From: Marinicella litoralis
GTDB lineage: Bacteria; Pseudomonadota; Gammaproteobacteria; Xanthomonadales; Marinicellaceae
Direction of reading: 5' to 3'
DNA: 64,000 nt
Assembly: GCF_002591915.1 (NCBI RefSeq)
Contig: NZ_NIHB01000002.1
Coordinates: 186,001-250,000, forward strand
The position numbers and the translations under genes were made by a program. Positions 9,280-19,674 of this stretch are shown piece after piece (the stretch's first letter is position 1; each line of letters begins with the position of its first letter). The notes beneath the pieces were generated by a model, which searched no databases, was not told where the DNA came from, and saw only the letters and a program-made list of their open reading frames with translations.

Positions 9280-11523
9280 TTATGATTTTATGCTTTGTTT
9301 TCTGTAAAGCAAAAACAACATCATGCCCATCATAATCAACAAACCATAAAAACTCAAACTTGGCACAGGGATTGAGAAGCCAACATAAAAGACCGTTGGA
9401 CCATTGCCCGTTGGCGGGTTACTCAAGGCACTGCCTTCATTCAAGTTATCACCATCGTTGTCATAAAACACTTCGGCTTGATTAGGAATGTCACCACCCA
9501 CACCATCATTGATCATGGCATCTATTGTGACCGTAACAGTACCACCAGCGCTGACGGCGCCATTCCATGAGACTGTATTACCCACATTCGAAACAATACC
9601 TGAGGACGCCATTGCCGATACATAGGTCAGTTGACCTGGTAACACATCAGTCATTTCATCACCAGGGTTATCCAGTTGATCATTCGGACCAGCGTTACTG
9701 ATTTCCAAAGTATAAGTGACAATCTCTCCAGGACTGAAATTACCCACCACTGACTTAACCACAGACAACACGGCATGGGTGGAGTCATCGTTGTTGATCG
9801 TGCCCGTACCTGTAGAGTTGGCGCCCAATACAGCACCGGACTCATTTGACAAGTTCACACTGAATGTTTCATTGCCTTCAATAAAGGTGTCGCCATTGAC
9901 ATTGACCGTAACCACTTGGGTGGTTGCACCACCTGCGGTGAAGTTAACCGTTTGGTTGTTGACCGCCACATAATCATTGTTAGCCGTGGTGGCACTGCCG
10001 TCACTGGTAGAGACATCAACACTGGCATTGACAGATTGATCCAGGCTGACCGTGAAATTGAACGAGGTTGTACCTGAGTCACCTTCAGCCAATGTCACAT
10101 CATCTATAGAAAGGGTGGCCGCATCATCATTGTTGATGGTACCTACCCCAAGCCCGTCAGTAATGACACCACCTGTGGCATTGGACAAGTTCACATTAAA
10201 AGTTTCATTCGGCTCAACCGTGGTGTCGCCGTTTACATCAACAGTCACTGTTTGAGTGGTTGCGCCACCTGATGTGAAATTAACCATGAGTGCAGTGATT
10301 GCTGCATAATCGCTGTTTGTTGTGGTCGCTGATCCATCGCTGGTATCAACTTGTACCGATACATCTGCAGAAGCATCAATACTTACCGTGAAATCAAAAG
10401 CAGTGATTCCAGCATCGCCTTCAGCCAGCGTCACATCATCGATGCTGATATTAGGCACCACCAACACATCGTCATTCTGTATTGTTCCGGTGTCTGTATC
10501 ATATATATTAATACCTCGATTGGGTGCATCGCTTAACTCAACTATAAAACCTTCATCCGATTCAACATCTGTGTCACCTGACACATTGATTGTTAAAGTC
10601 ATGGACGATTCACCTGCAGCAAAATTAACCACACCTGAAGGGAACGTACCTCCAAAATCTGCTGCATCTGCTTGATTAGCACTAAACCCACTAACATTAT
10701 AAAACATTGAACCCGCAAGACAGCTGTTTGAACGTGTTACAGTAAAATTAAATGCTGTATTACCAACATCACCTTCATCTAATGAAGGTGTTCCTGTTAT
10801 CGTTACCGTACCAAATGGATCTTGAAGTACCATGATACTGCTTGTATTTTGACCACCGTTGGCAGCACTTTGGGTCAATGTACCACCAGACCAGCTTCCC
10901 GCAACATCTGCAGAAAATACAGAGTCGGTATTGAAAATGCCTGTGTTATTGGCAGGGCCTGAAATGGTTACATTTGCATTGGCACCAAATGTACCTGGGG
11001 TAGAATCCCAGTTTACTGCAAACCCATCTGCACTGATGGTGGTGTTACCTTGGGTCCCATCCGTATCGACGTAGACCACATCCGTACCGGCAAAGTTTCC
11101 GGTGCTTCCATTACCAGTTAAAAACGAACCTGCCGTCTGTAAAGCGATTGACCAATCACCGTTTGCTGGGTCATAGGCTGTATCTTCAGTCGCCACACCA
11201 GCAGTTCCTCCGACAGAGATTATAGTCCCTGCACAGAAATTAGCTGCGATTGTTTCCATGGTGGTAAATTGATAACTTGCAAACTTGGAGGCTGTTGAAC
11301 CGGTTGAATCACCGACAAAAAATCCATTCAATTCGGCAGCGGTTAAATCTTCCAACAAAACAATTTCCGCCCATTCATCACCGTTGGCTAAATCACCACC
11401 TCGGTAAAATTCATTAACGACAATTTTAGAGGAAATACCTCCGGCTTCAGATGCTGTTGGTATTGCAGTCAATGATGCAATGCCCAGTGCCAAAATTAAA
11501 GGTTTGATGTTATTTATATTCAT
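9280..11523 (-). CDS. Calx-beta/DUF11 surface protein with IPTL-CTERM-like tail
   Basis: 747 residues. After a signal peptide comes a lamin-tail-like domain (VVNEFYRGGDLANGDEWAEIVLL, about 34-60 onward), then three or four Calx-beta modules (about 240-350, 355-465, 465-580), two of which share the segment SIDDVTLAEGD...NGDT..E.NETF.VNLSN, then a DUF11 module (about 590-710). The tail is IPVPSLSFYGLLIMMG plus a hydrophobic stretch and RKQ, resembling the IPTL-CTERM sorting signal processed by exosortase/rhombosortase-like systems. It is probably an exported adhesin or matrix protein. The repeated modules are also near-identical at DNA level, which invites copy-number change. Confidence 0.8.
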   Translation of the reverse strand: MNINNIKPLILALGIASLTAIPTASEAGGISSKIVVNEFYRGGDLANGDEWAEIVLLEDLTAAELNGFFVGDSTGSTASKFASYQFTTMETIAANFCAGTIISVGGTAGVATEDTAYDPANGDWSIALQTAGSFLTGNGSTGNFAGTDVVYVDTDGTQGNTTISADGFAVNWDSTPGTFGANANVTISGPANNTGIFNTDSVFSADVAGSWSGGTLTQSAANGGQNTSSIMVLQDPFGTVTITGTPSLDEGDVGNTAFNFTVTRSNSCLAGSMFYNVSGFSANQADAADFGGTFPSGVVNFAAGESSMTLTINVSGDTDVESDEGFIVELSDAPNRGINIYDTDTGTIQNDDVLVVPNISIDDVTLAEGDAGITAFDFTVSIDASADVSVQVDTSDGSATTTNSDYAAITALMVNFTSGGATTQTVTVDVNGDTTVEPNETFNVNLSNATGGVITDGLGVGTINNDDAATLSIDDVTLAEGDSGTTSFNFTVSLDQSVNASVDVSTSDGSATTANNDYVAVNNQTVNFTAGGATTQVVTVNVNGDTFIEGNETFSVNLSNESGAVLGANSTGTGTINNDDSTHAVLSVVKSVVGNFSPGEIVTYTLEISNAGPNDQLDNPGDEMTDVLPGQLTYVSAMASSGIVSNVGNTVSWNGAVSAGGTVTVTIDAMINDGVGGDIPNQAEVFYDNDGDNLNEGSALSNPPTGNGPTVFYVGFSIPVPSLSFYGLLIMMGMMLFLLYRKQSIKS

Positions 11524-11663
11524 GTGTGCCCTGTCCTTCTTGTTATAAATCAGCAGATTATTTTACCTATTGAGCCGAATAATTTATACCGTTAATTGAA
11601 ACAATTGACGATTAAGCACTCCCTTGCTACCCAAAGGTTCATCAACAAGCCAATCTCTCGGCA

Positions 11664-14600
11664 TCAATCTTTAATGGGTGAGAGCAGTTCTTGCCATTGG
11701 TGCTTGCCTAAGATTTCATTGATGTGACTGGTTTGACTCAATAGATTATCGGCCAACTCCTGTTTGTGTTTCTGCAGATTATGGATTTTTTCCTCAACCG
11801 TTCCATGGGTAATCAACTTATATACAAACACTTGTTTGTCCTGTCCTATACGATGGGCCCGATCGCTGGCCTGTAACTCAGCGGCAGGATTCCACCAAGG
11901 ATCAAAATGAATCACTGTATCAGCCGCTGTCAAGTTGATTCCCGCGCCGCCGGCTTTCAGACTGATCAGAAAGACCGGTTTATCACCTTGCTGAAAGGCA
12001 TCAATGCGCGCTGTTCTTTTGTGGCTCGGGGTCTTTCCTGTAAGCTTAAAATATTCAATATTCAGCTCATCTAAATTATCAGCAATGATTTTTAACATAC
12101 TGGTAAAGCTTGAGAAAATTAAAACCCTTCGACCCTCTTCAATCAAATTAGGCAAAACCATGGTCAACCAATTTAACTTGGCAGAATCGGCCTTATCGAC
12201 CACAGAATTCAATTTCAATAATGAAGGGTGACAACACACTTGACGCAAGCGCAACAAGGCATTACCAATTAAAATTTGATTGTTTTGTTGGTTTTTAACA
12301 GCCTTCAATATTTCATCATTCATGGTAATGCGAATGCTTTCATATACATCTGCTTGTGCATCAGTTAATTCAATCAATTTGACTATTTCAGTTTTATCAG
12401 GCAGCTCTTTGGCCACTGCTGATTTGGTTCTGCGCAAAATAAATGGGGCCAACCGACTTTGCAAGGCCATCAACTGTTCTCTGTTTTGCTCCTTTTCAAC
12501 AGGCCACTGATAGAGTTTTTGGAATATTTTTTCGGATGACAAAAAACCAGGCATCAGAAAATCAAACAACGACCAAATTTCACCCAAATGATTTTCCATC
12601 GGCGTCCCACTGAGGCAAAGCCTGTGCTTGGCGGATATCAATTTAACGGTTTTGGCTACTTGGGTTTTTCTGTTTTTAATGGCTTGGGCTTCATCCAAAA
12701 CCACAGTGTGCCAAACCGTCTGACTTATTTCAGCATAATCCCTGCTCATCACCCCGTAACTGGTAATCACTACATCATATTCATCCAACACCTCATAATG
12801 TTGCTTGCGGTGTTGTCCAGTTAAAATAACTGCGTTCAATTGAGGTGTGAATTTATTCATTTCAGCCAACCAATTGCCCAACAAACTGGTTGGAGCAACC
12901 ACCATCACAGGGGCGTCCAATAAGTTTTGATTTTTCAGTGCCAAAAAATGAGCCAAAACTTGTAGGGTCTTACCCAAGCCCATGTCATCGGCCAAAATAC
13001 CATGAAAATCATTGTCATGTAAAAACCGCAACCAAGCCAGTCCAGTGAGCTGGTATGGCCTCAATGTTGCTCTTAGCCCTTGAGGTGCTTCGATTTCAGG
13101 CAAAGCCTTGATTGTATTCAACTGTTGGGTTTTCAGCTTTAAAGCATCACTGCCTAGCCATTGAATGTCTTTTAAAATATGGGTTGCAGTTTCAGCTGAA
13201 TCCTTTTGAATTTCAGCCAATCGAATCAATTGATGTTGATTCAGTGATAACTTATCTTCTTGATTCAATTGCTTTTCATCATACAATTCGTTCAAGGTAG
13301 ATAAAATTTGGAGTATTTTTGACTTCGGCATATCAATCAATTGACCCGTGTCTAACTTGATCAACAAATCCTCTTTCACTGAATCAAACTGACCCGTTTT
13401 GATGGCTTTGACCAAGTAAGGCAATATATTGATTGATTGGTCACCCAACTTAACGCCAACTTCAACATCAAACCAGCCCAGACGGTTGTTATTTGAAGCT
13501 TTATTGGTTTGCTGATCCACTTGAATGTATAAGCGATCAACCCTTTCATTGTTCAAGCGATAACTGTCATCAATTTCAATCAACCAATTTCTTTTTTTCA
13601 AGGCCAACAACATGGGAGCCACTGCAGTAAAAGGAGCTGGAATGTAACGGTCATTGATGTCAAATCCTTGACTGATGGGTTGTTCATATTTGGCATGAAT
13701 CGATGCCAACTTTTCAACTTGATAACAGAAGCCAGCCACCTGTTCCAAAGAAGCTGAATCCAATACCACTTTGCCTTTGGACACATCCGCCAGTTTAAAA
13801 ACCACGTTTTCTGTCACAAAAGTCATTGCTGCCCAGTCAATGCGCTCACCAAACTCTGGCTGCCAATTCAACTCTTGCCAAGTCGTGGTTAATGACAATT
13901 TGGGCCTTATCGATTGATTGGCCGTCACAGGCGTCACTGTCTGATTAACCTCACTTTTAATTTGCTGAATGAATTTGTTTTCTGCGGGCACAAAAAATAA
14001 AGTTTTTGTGACCTGCGAATAATACCGCTTGGGTTTAACTGAAACGGTATCTAATAACAATGGTGGACGGTAACAAGCCCGCCAAAAACAACGATTGGTT
14101 TTGAGCATGGACAACAACAAGGCTTCATGCTCAGCAGTAATCGCAAAACGATGGGTTTTCAGTAAAGCAAATTGGTTCATTTGATGAAACACATGTTGAT
14201 CCAATAAGCTGACGAATTTGGGCAAACTTTTTTTGAATATAAGGCTGCTGTCAATTTTGCTTTTGACCGAGTATTGATCTTCTTGTGACAAGTAGCCCTT
14301 AAACAGATCCACTGTAAACTGACCGTCCTCATTCTCATTAAAAACATAAATCACACGGTGCCTTGCCATCGCTGGAAAAGGATCATGGGTTTGTTGGTTC
14401 AGCCAATGCGCAAATGTTTGAGTGATGTTCTTCAGTGCCCTGACTTGTTGGGTGAAAGGCGGTAACAGATCCAACCTTGATTTGTTGTACATGGCCAAAG
14501 CAATCAAATGATCGCAGACCCCCTGTACTGGACATTGACAGGTTCCTATTTGATCGGCTTGGATTGGCCAAGCCATCACCATTGGGAGAGCTTCTCCCGT

Positions 14601-14765
14601 CGTGGTTAAAAAAGTCGCATAACTGATTTGTGACTCTTCATTGAAACGCCAGTGAGAAATCGAATCATCCTCCAATAACTTAAACGCTTTGAATACATCT
14701 TTTTCATCAAATATTTTCTCAAGTTGACCCAATGGGCCTTTGAAACTGATGGGCGTTTTAAGCAT
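11664..14765 (-). CDS. SWIM zinc-finger SNF2-family helicase
   Basis: 1033 residues from ATG 14765; a GTG at 14777 is possible but poorly placed for ribosome binding. A SWIM finger (CQC then CDH) sits near residue 80. The SNF2 ATPase occupies the C-terminal half: ADDMGLGKT (Walker A, about 592), VVLDEAQAIKN (about 693), LCLSGTPMENHLGEIWSLFDF, and motif VI RAHRIGQ near 968. Such bacterial Snf2 proteins are DNA or nucleoprotein translocases; the specific role is unknown. No defence genes or methyltransferase flank it, so a DISARM-like role is not supported. It is divergent from the GGDEF/EAL gene. Confidence 0.9.
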   Translation of the reverse strand: MLKTPISFKGPLGQLEKIFDEKDVFKAFKLLEDDSISHWRFNEESQISYATFLTTTGEALPMVMAWPIQADQIGTCQCPVQGVCDHLIALAMYNKSRLDLLPPFTQQVRALKNITQTFAHWLNQQTHDPFPAMARHRVIYVFNENEDGQFTVDLFKGYLSQEDQYSVKSKIDSSLIFKKSLPKFVSLLDQHVFHQMNQFALLKTHRFAITAEHEALLLSMLKTNRCFWRACYRPPLLLDTVSVKPKRYYSQVTKTLFFVPAENKFIQQIKSEVNQTVTPVTANQSIRPKLSLTTTWQELNWQPEFGERIDWAAMTFVTENVVFKLADVSKGKVVLDSASLEQVAGFCYQVEKLASIHAKYEQPISQGFDINDRYIPAPFTAVAPMLLALKKRNWLIEIDDSYRLNNERVDRLYIQVDQQTNKASNNNRLGWFDVEVGVKLGDQSINILPYLVKAIKTGQFDSVKEDLLIKLDTGQLIDMPKSKILQILSTLNELYDEKQLNQEDKLSLNQHQLIRLAEIQKDSAETATHILKDIQWLGSDALKLKTQQLNTIKALPEIEAPQGLRATLRPYQLTGLAWLRFLHDNDFHGILADDMGLGKTLQVLAHFLALKNQNLLDAPVMVVAPTSLLGNWLAEMNKFTPQLNAVILTGQHRKQHYEVLDEYDVVITSYGVMSRDYAEISQTVWHTVVLDEAQAIKNRKTQVAKTVKLISAKHRLCLSGTPMENHLGEIWSLFDFLMPGFLSSEKIFQKLYQWPVEKEQNREQLMALQSRLAPFILRRTKSAVAKELPDKTEIVKLIELTDAQADVYESIRITMNDEILKAVKNQQNNQILIGNALLRLRQVCCHPSLLKLNSVVDKADSAKLNWLTMVLPNLIEEGRRVLIFSSFTSMLKIIADNLDELNIEYFKLTGKTPSHKRTARIDAFQQGDKPVFLISLKAGGAGINLTAADTVIHFDPWWNPAAELQASDRAHRIGQDKQVFVYKLITHGTVEEKIHNLQKHKQELADNLLSQTSHINEILGKHQWQELLSPIKD

Positions 14766-15058
14766 GGAATTAAACACTCTAAAATAAGCAACAACCGTCC
14801 ATTATAGATCACTGCTGATTGCCACGTGTGAAAATATGCTCGCTTTTAATTGGCCTATTCTTGTGACTGATTCTTTCACGGATTTATTTATTTAAGAACC
14901 AATAGATACATTGATATTTATTTTGCTTTTTCAGTTGTTTGCACAAGTCAATTAACAGTGATATTATGAATTGTAATCTTCTTGCTAAAAATTTTATAAA
15001 ATAATGGCTACGATAGAATCTCTTTCATTTAAATGGTGCCATTATTGCTGGAGTGTCT

Positions 15059-17362
15059 ATGTCTGAAGTATTCAGCAAAGTACTTTGGAGGTTGTATGTT
15101 TTTATTATCATCGTCTCTGCAAGTTTGCTGGCCTTAGGTACTAAATTTTTATGGGATTCAATTGTAAAGGAAGTCAAAACAGAGTTAATTTATTCCAATA
15201 AAATAGTATCAAGATCTCTGTTCACAATGTTAAACAAAGACGAAGCCTTGTTCCGCTTAACGGGTGAACGTTTATTAGAATTAGGACTTTTTTCCAATAA
15301 TCCAGAGTCAATCACTTTACTAGACAATCTATTGGACCACAACCAAGCGTTGGTCGGTATGACCGTGGCCAACCCTCAAGGTGATATAATCCTTTCATCG
15401 TCAAACATCGATAAAGAAGAATTTTCCAATTTATTAGAACAAGAAGAAACTCAACTATCCTTTATTCAAGCAATGAATTCAGACGCCTTGGTAATGGGGC
15501 GCACGTATTTTTCAACAGAATACAATGATTGGATTGTCCCCATCAATTACCGTATATTGAATAAAAACAAAGAAGTGGTTGCTGTGCTTTCCAATGGCAT
15601 CAAAGTAAAAGGCAATCATTCACCTTGGCAAAACAACAATGAAGATAGTGCGCTGCGTGTTTCAGTCATGGATTCAAATTATTATTTTCAATTTGCTTCA
15701 TTTGTTGAGGCCGATGGTCTAGAAGCACTCTACAGCCAACCAGTTAAAGACATCTATTTAACTATGTTTTCTGATTCTTTGTTCCAACAGACAGGCTACA
15801 CCTTAAAGGAATTTATGACCAAAAACCATGGCACGGTTGTTATGGAATATTTAAACCACACCGGAGAATTATTGATAGGCGCATTCAGCTATGATTTGAA
15901 ATACGGCCATTTTATTTTTACCACCCATAAAAAATCAGCATTAACTTACAAACTGATGATCCCCTTTGTTTGGCTATCATCATTGATACTTGCATTCAAC
16001 ATAGTCTTGTTTTACTTATTCAGGAATTTCAGTCGATTACAAAGAAATTCCAAAGCTGATTTAGAATTCCAGTCTCAACAAGATCAATTAACCAGCTTGC
16101 CCAACTTGCGGTATTTATCTAGGCATTTTGCACAATGGAAAAAACAAAATGGTGAGCAGTATTCAGTCATATTCATTGATTTAGATAATTTCAAAAACAG
16201 TAACGACATTCATGGCCACCCCGTAGGTGATCAAATTTTAATTGAAGTGGCCCGTAGGTTGAAATTATTTTTCAAAATGGGCTTATGCGTGCGCCAAGGC
16301 GGGGATGAATTTATCGTAATCACACCTTATTCTAATAAAGACAGCACCATTGAACTATGTAATGATTTCCTTTTGACATTAAAACAACCCATCAAAGTGG
16401 AAGAGTTGGAGTTTTCAATCAGGGCCAGTATAGGGATAGCACATTCACCTGTTGATGGAGAAGCCGACGAAACCTTGTTAAGAAAAGCCGACATAGCGAT
16501 GTATGAAGCGAAACGTTTGAAGTGTGGTGTCTATGTTTTTAATCAACAATTAGATAAAAAAAATGCACGGAGTGCAATGATAGGCAAAGAGTTAAATCAT
16601 GCATTAGAAAAAGGCGAGTTCAGCCTTGTTTATCAACCGCAAATAGATGTAGTGAGTAAAAACGTTATTGGCGTTGAGGTTTTGTTGCGATGGCACAATG
16701 AAATTTTGCATCAAGTCTCACCTTATGAGTTTATACCCATTGCAGAATCCACTGGTGCAATTTTAGACATTGGCAATTTTGTCTTTGAAAAAGCCTTCGA
16801 AGAATTTGAAGACATTTGCAATGAAATTGTAAAAAATAACAAAAAATACACACAAGCCAATCCATTTCGACTGTCAATCAATGTGTCAATATTACAATTA
16901 TCAAACGAAAATTTCTTGAGCAATTTGTTCGATCTCATCAATAAATACGATTGTGAAAACGCCAAACTGATGCTGGAAATCACCGAAACACTGATCATAG
17001 AAAACCCAAGAAAAATTGGCACCATTTTAGAAAAAATCAGGCAATCTGGTATAGAAGTGTCACTTGATGATTTTGGTACGGGTTATTCATCACTTTCCTA
17101 TTTAACCAAATTACCCATCAATGAACTAAAAATCGATCAAAGTTTCATCCATGGTCTAACCACCAAAAAGACCAACTTGACCTTGGTCAAAAGCATCATC
17201 AATTTGGGTAACAGTCTGGGGATTAAAGTTTTGGCAGAAGGTGTAGAAACTAATGAGGAACTCATGATATTGAAAAATCTAAAATGCCAATTCATTCAAG
17301 GATATTATTTCTCGAAACCATTGAATAAAACTAATTTAATGAATTTTTTAAAAGAACATTGA
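15059..17362 (+). CDS. Membrane sensor GGDEF-EAL protein
   Basis: About 767 residues. I chose ATG 15059 because GGAG at 15050-15053 is correctly spaced for it, while the GTG at 15053 would overlap the ribosome-binding site. Layout: N-terminal transmembrane helix, periplasmic sensor (about 35-300, probably CACHE-like), second transmembrane helix (about 300-320), GGDEF domain with intact RQGGDEF near 415, and EAL domain near 540. The EAL signature reads EVL, a variant found in active enzymes, and DDFGTGYSS is intact. It probably makes and/or degrades cyclic di-GMP in response to an external signal. Confidence 0.92.
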   Translation: MSEVFSKVLWRLYVFIIIVSASLLALGTKFLWDSIVKEVKTELIYSNKIVSRSLFTMLNKDEALFRLTGERLLELGLFSNNPESITLLDNLLDHNQALVGMTVANPQGDIILSSSNIDKEEFSNLLEQEETQLSFIQAMNSDALVMGRTYFSTEYNDWIVPINYRILNKNKEVVAVLSNGIKVKGNHSPWQNNNEDSALRVSVMDSNYYFQFASFVEADGLEALYSQPVKDIYLTMFSDSLFQQTGYTLKEFMTKNHGTVVMEYLNHTGELLIGAFSYDLKYGHFIFTTHKKSALTYKLMIPFVWLSSLILAFNIVLFYLFRNFSRLQRNSKADLEFQSQQDQLTSLPNLRYLSRHFAQWKKQNGEQYSVIFIDLDNFKNSNDIHGHPVGDQILIEVARRLKLFFKMGLCVRQGGDEFIVITPYSNKDSTIELCNDFLLTLKQPIKVEELEFSIRASIGIAHSPVDGEADETLLRKADIAMYEAKRLKCGVYVFNQQLDKKNARSAMIGKELNHALEKGEFSLVYQPQIDVVSKNVIGVEVLLRWHNEILHQVSPYEFIPIAESTGAILDIGNFVFEKAFEEFEDICNEIVKNNKKYTQANPFRLSINVSILQLSNENFLSNLFDLINKYDCENAKLMLEITETLIIENPRKIGTILEKIRQSGIEVSLDDFGTGYSSLSYLTKLPINELKIDQSFIHGLTTKKTNLTLVKSIINLGNSLGIKVLAEGVETNEELMILKNLKCQFIQGYYFSKPLNKTNLMNFLKEH

Positions 17363-17510
17363 ATATACAATTCAAGCAAACACCATACAACGAATAAAGC
17401 CAATATGGTTCATACCAAAATCTTTTCTCTGCTGAGCAAAATTCTTTAATTACAGCCAACATTCAAACAAACGTTTGAAATTATTTTGATTTTATGATAA
17501 AAAAATAACA

Positions 17511-17531
17511 CAGCCCAACTAATTAGGGCTG
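17511..17531 (+). promoter_or_regulatory. Leader hairpin upstream of the lipase-like gene
   Basis: CAGCCC (17511-17516) pairs with GGGCTG (17526-17531) over a 9-base loop, followed by AT-rich sequence and an AGAGGAGAG ribosome-binding site at the gene start. The palindrome CAAACGTTTG lies upstream at 17468-17477. There is no T-run, so an intrinsic terminator is unlikely. It could be an mRNA-stabilising leader structure or an operator. Confidence 0.35.
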
Positions 17532-17564
17532 ATTAATTATAAATAATAAAAAAGAGGAGAGAAT

Positions 17565-18419
17565 ATGAAACATCGCATCATGCTATTGATGTCTTTGGCT
17601 GTGCTGTCATTCAGCACCTTGGCCAATACAGGCGTCGCCTTCGTCCACGGTACCGGACACCAAACCAACGCAGCCAGTGATTATTGGCAATGGAACAACA
17701 TCAATTCCATCCGCCAAGGGCTTGCCAACCAAAATAACTATGTAGTCATCAACTGTGATTTTGAACAATACATGTGGGACTCAAGGGCATCGGGTTGCTT
17801 GGCTGGCCAGCTAAGCAGTTTCATCAGCAGCAAGAACATCACCGACCTGGTGGTGATCACTCACTCAAATGGTGGAAATGTCATCCGTTGGATCATGTCC
17901 AATCCCACTTATGACAGTCGTTACCCAAACATCATCAGTAAAATCCGCTGGGTCAATGCATTGGCACCCTCATCAAAGGGAACCCCATTGGCCAATGCCG
18001 TGATGCAAGGCAATGTATTTGAATCAGCATTGGGTTGGTTGCTGGGCTATAAAAGCAATGCCGTCAGAATGCAACAAACTTCATGGATGGATTATTACAA
18101 CAACAACTACCTACTCGGCACTGCTGGGCGCCCCAGTTTACCCAAGACCTTTTACAATGTAGTGGGAACTGATGTAGAGACATCCATTTTTGATGGTGAC
18201 TCTTATTGTGGTGGTTACAGTTTAAATCTAGGATTAGAAATCACCCAAGCTTGGTTGAATTCCTGTTCTGATGGTTTCTTAGAATGCAGCTCTCAAGAAG
18301 GTGCCGGCACCACTTGGTTTCGCGACACCGCTCGCACATCAGGTCGAGAGCCATTAAGTCATAACCAGAGTCGCAGAAAATGCTTCAATCTGGATGTTAT
18401 TTTAAGAAATGATCTTTGA
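17565..18419 (+). CDS. Secreted lipase-like alpha/beta hydrolase
   Basis: 284 residues with a signal peptide cut near LANTG. The mature part begins VAFVHGTGHQT, an oxyanion-type HG motif, and has VVITHSNGGNVIRW, where the nucleophile elbow is THSNGG in place of the usual GHSxGG. This resembles lipases and putative acyl-esterases that act on secreted or host lipids. Several cysteines in the second half suggest disulphides after export. It has a strong AGAGGAGAG ribosome-binding site and is followed 16 bases later by a second secreted protein, probably one operon. Substrate unknown. Confidence 0.75.
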   Translation: MKHRIMLLMSLAVLSFSTLANTGVAFVHGTGHQTNAASDYWQWNNINSIRQGLANQNNYVVINCDFEQYMWDSRASGCLAGQLSSFISSKNITDLVVITHSNGGNVIRWIMSNPTYDSRYPNIISKIRWVNALAPSSKGTPLANAVMQGNVFESALGWLLGYKSNAVRMQQTSWMDYYNNNYLLGTAGRPSLPKTFYNVVGTDVETSIFDGDSYCGGYSLNLGLEITQAWLNSCSDGFLECSSQEGAGTTWFRDTARTSGREPLSHNQSRRKCFNLDVILRNDL

Positions 18420-18435
18420 GCCCAGGAGAGTCAAA

Positions 18436-19650
18436 ATGAAAAACCACAACATACATAAAACAATCATCTTAGCCAGCCTGTTGGCGGCAAGTCAAACCAG
18501 CTTGGCTGAATCAAGCATCACCTGGGTTAAAGCGCCACAAATGAAAACTTTGCCCAGTTTACAACAAACCAAAGCAGCAACAGCCACCCAGTGGCAACAA
18601 CAACCTGTTCAGTACAACATCGATGCCATAGACAAAGTCATCACAGCCGCAGAAAACCAAGGCTATGTGGCTGAATCCAAATCATTTTATATGGATGTGA
18701 ATGGGGCTGATTTGACCAAAGGCATAGACATCCCAGTGGCATCGCATTCAGCGGTCATCAGAATCAGTTCAATGGGAGAAAATATTCAGATCGACGGCAG
18801 TCAAATTGAGTTAAGCCAAGGACCAACACAAATTTCTAAACAGGTAATGGCCACCGGTGAAGAACTTAACAGCATTGGTATGGCCGTGCCAGAACACACC
18901 GTTGCAATGAAAATTAATCACCAGCCTGGTGCTTTAAGGTTGAAACTGAATGGCTTAAAAACAGCTAATAATGATCGATTTGTGATTCATGTTTTAGAGC
19001 CCGAAAGCCCTTACCGCTTGGCCATGACTACCAGCAAACAGTTGTATCAAGCAGGTGATACTTTAACGGTAAAAGCTGAATTATTGGCTGCAGACAGCAA
19101 GCTACCCATAGCCATGCAAGGCTATATCAGTCGTCCAAATGGTGAAAAGTATGCAGACCTTAAATTCACCACTGATGGTGATGGCCAAATGGTCGCCAAC
19201 TTAGCTCAGTTGCCATTGGCATCATTGAATGATGGCCTTTGGGAAGTTCACACCATAGCCAAAAGTGAAAATGCTGACCAAACCATCCTCAGAGATGTTT
19301 CTTCTGCTTTCGCTGTGACTGTGCCAACAGCCCAATTCAATGGTCAGTTAAAGATGACCCATGCTGAAATCAAATTAGGCATCGATAATCACATGAGTTC
19401 CAGGTATGAAGCCAGTGGCCTGTTGATGGGGCATGACAAAACCGGTAACGCACAACCCATTGCCATGTTGATGACGGCTGATTGGTTGTCACAAGGTGAA
19501 GCCACTTTAAGTTTTAAACTGCCTAAACTACTGATCAATAAATCTGGATTATCAGCGCCATTTTTGGTGACTCAATTGAATTTAAAAAATCAAAGTTTAA
19601 TGGCACCGGTACAACAAATTGATTCAGGCTTTCAATTCAATATGAAGTAA
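18436..19650 (+). CDS. Secreted protein, possibly DUF4785-like
   Basis: 404 residues from ATG 18436, which has AGGAG 8 bases upstream; an in-frame codon at 18409 would overlap the previous gene. It has a signal peptide ending near SLAESS. The mature protein is rich in beta strands, and the segment YRLAMTTSKQLYQAGDTLTVKAELL is typical of an immunoglobulin-like domain. It resembles, from memory, DUF4785 proteins of Legionella and relatives, but the assignment is tentative. Pairing with the lipase-like gene suggests a common role outside the cytoplasm. Confidence 0.65.
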   Translation: MKNHNIHKTIILASLLAASQTSLAESSITWVKAPQMKTLPSLQQTKAATATQWQQQPVQYNIDAIDKVITAAENQGYVAESKSFYMDVNGADLTKGIDIPVASHSAVIRISSMGENIQIDGSQIELSQGPTQISKQVMATGEELNSIGMAVPEHTVAMKINHQPGALRLKLNGLKTANNDRFVIHVLEPESPYRLAMTTSKQLYQAGDTLTVKAELLAADSKLPIAMQGYISRPNGEKYADLKFTTDGDGQMVANLAQLPLASLNDGLWEVHTIAKSENADQTILRDVSSAFAVTVPTAQFNGQLKMTHAEIKLGIDNHMSSRYEASGLLMGHDKTGNAQPIAMLMTADWLSQGEATLSFKLPKLLINKSGLSAPFLVTQLNLKNQSLMAPVQQIDSGFQFNMK

Positions 19651-19674
19651 AAACGCAGTATAAGTACCGCAACT

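Noticed and set aside
10322-10675. Plus-strand frames inside the Calx-beta gene
   Set aside because: They mirror the repeated modules on the opposite strand and have no start signals.
11664-14765. Anti-phage defence island around the SNF2 gene
   Set aside because: No methyltransferase, nuclease or other defence partner is adjacent; the gene stands alone.
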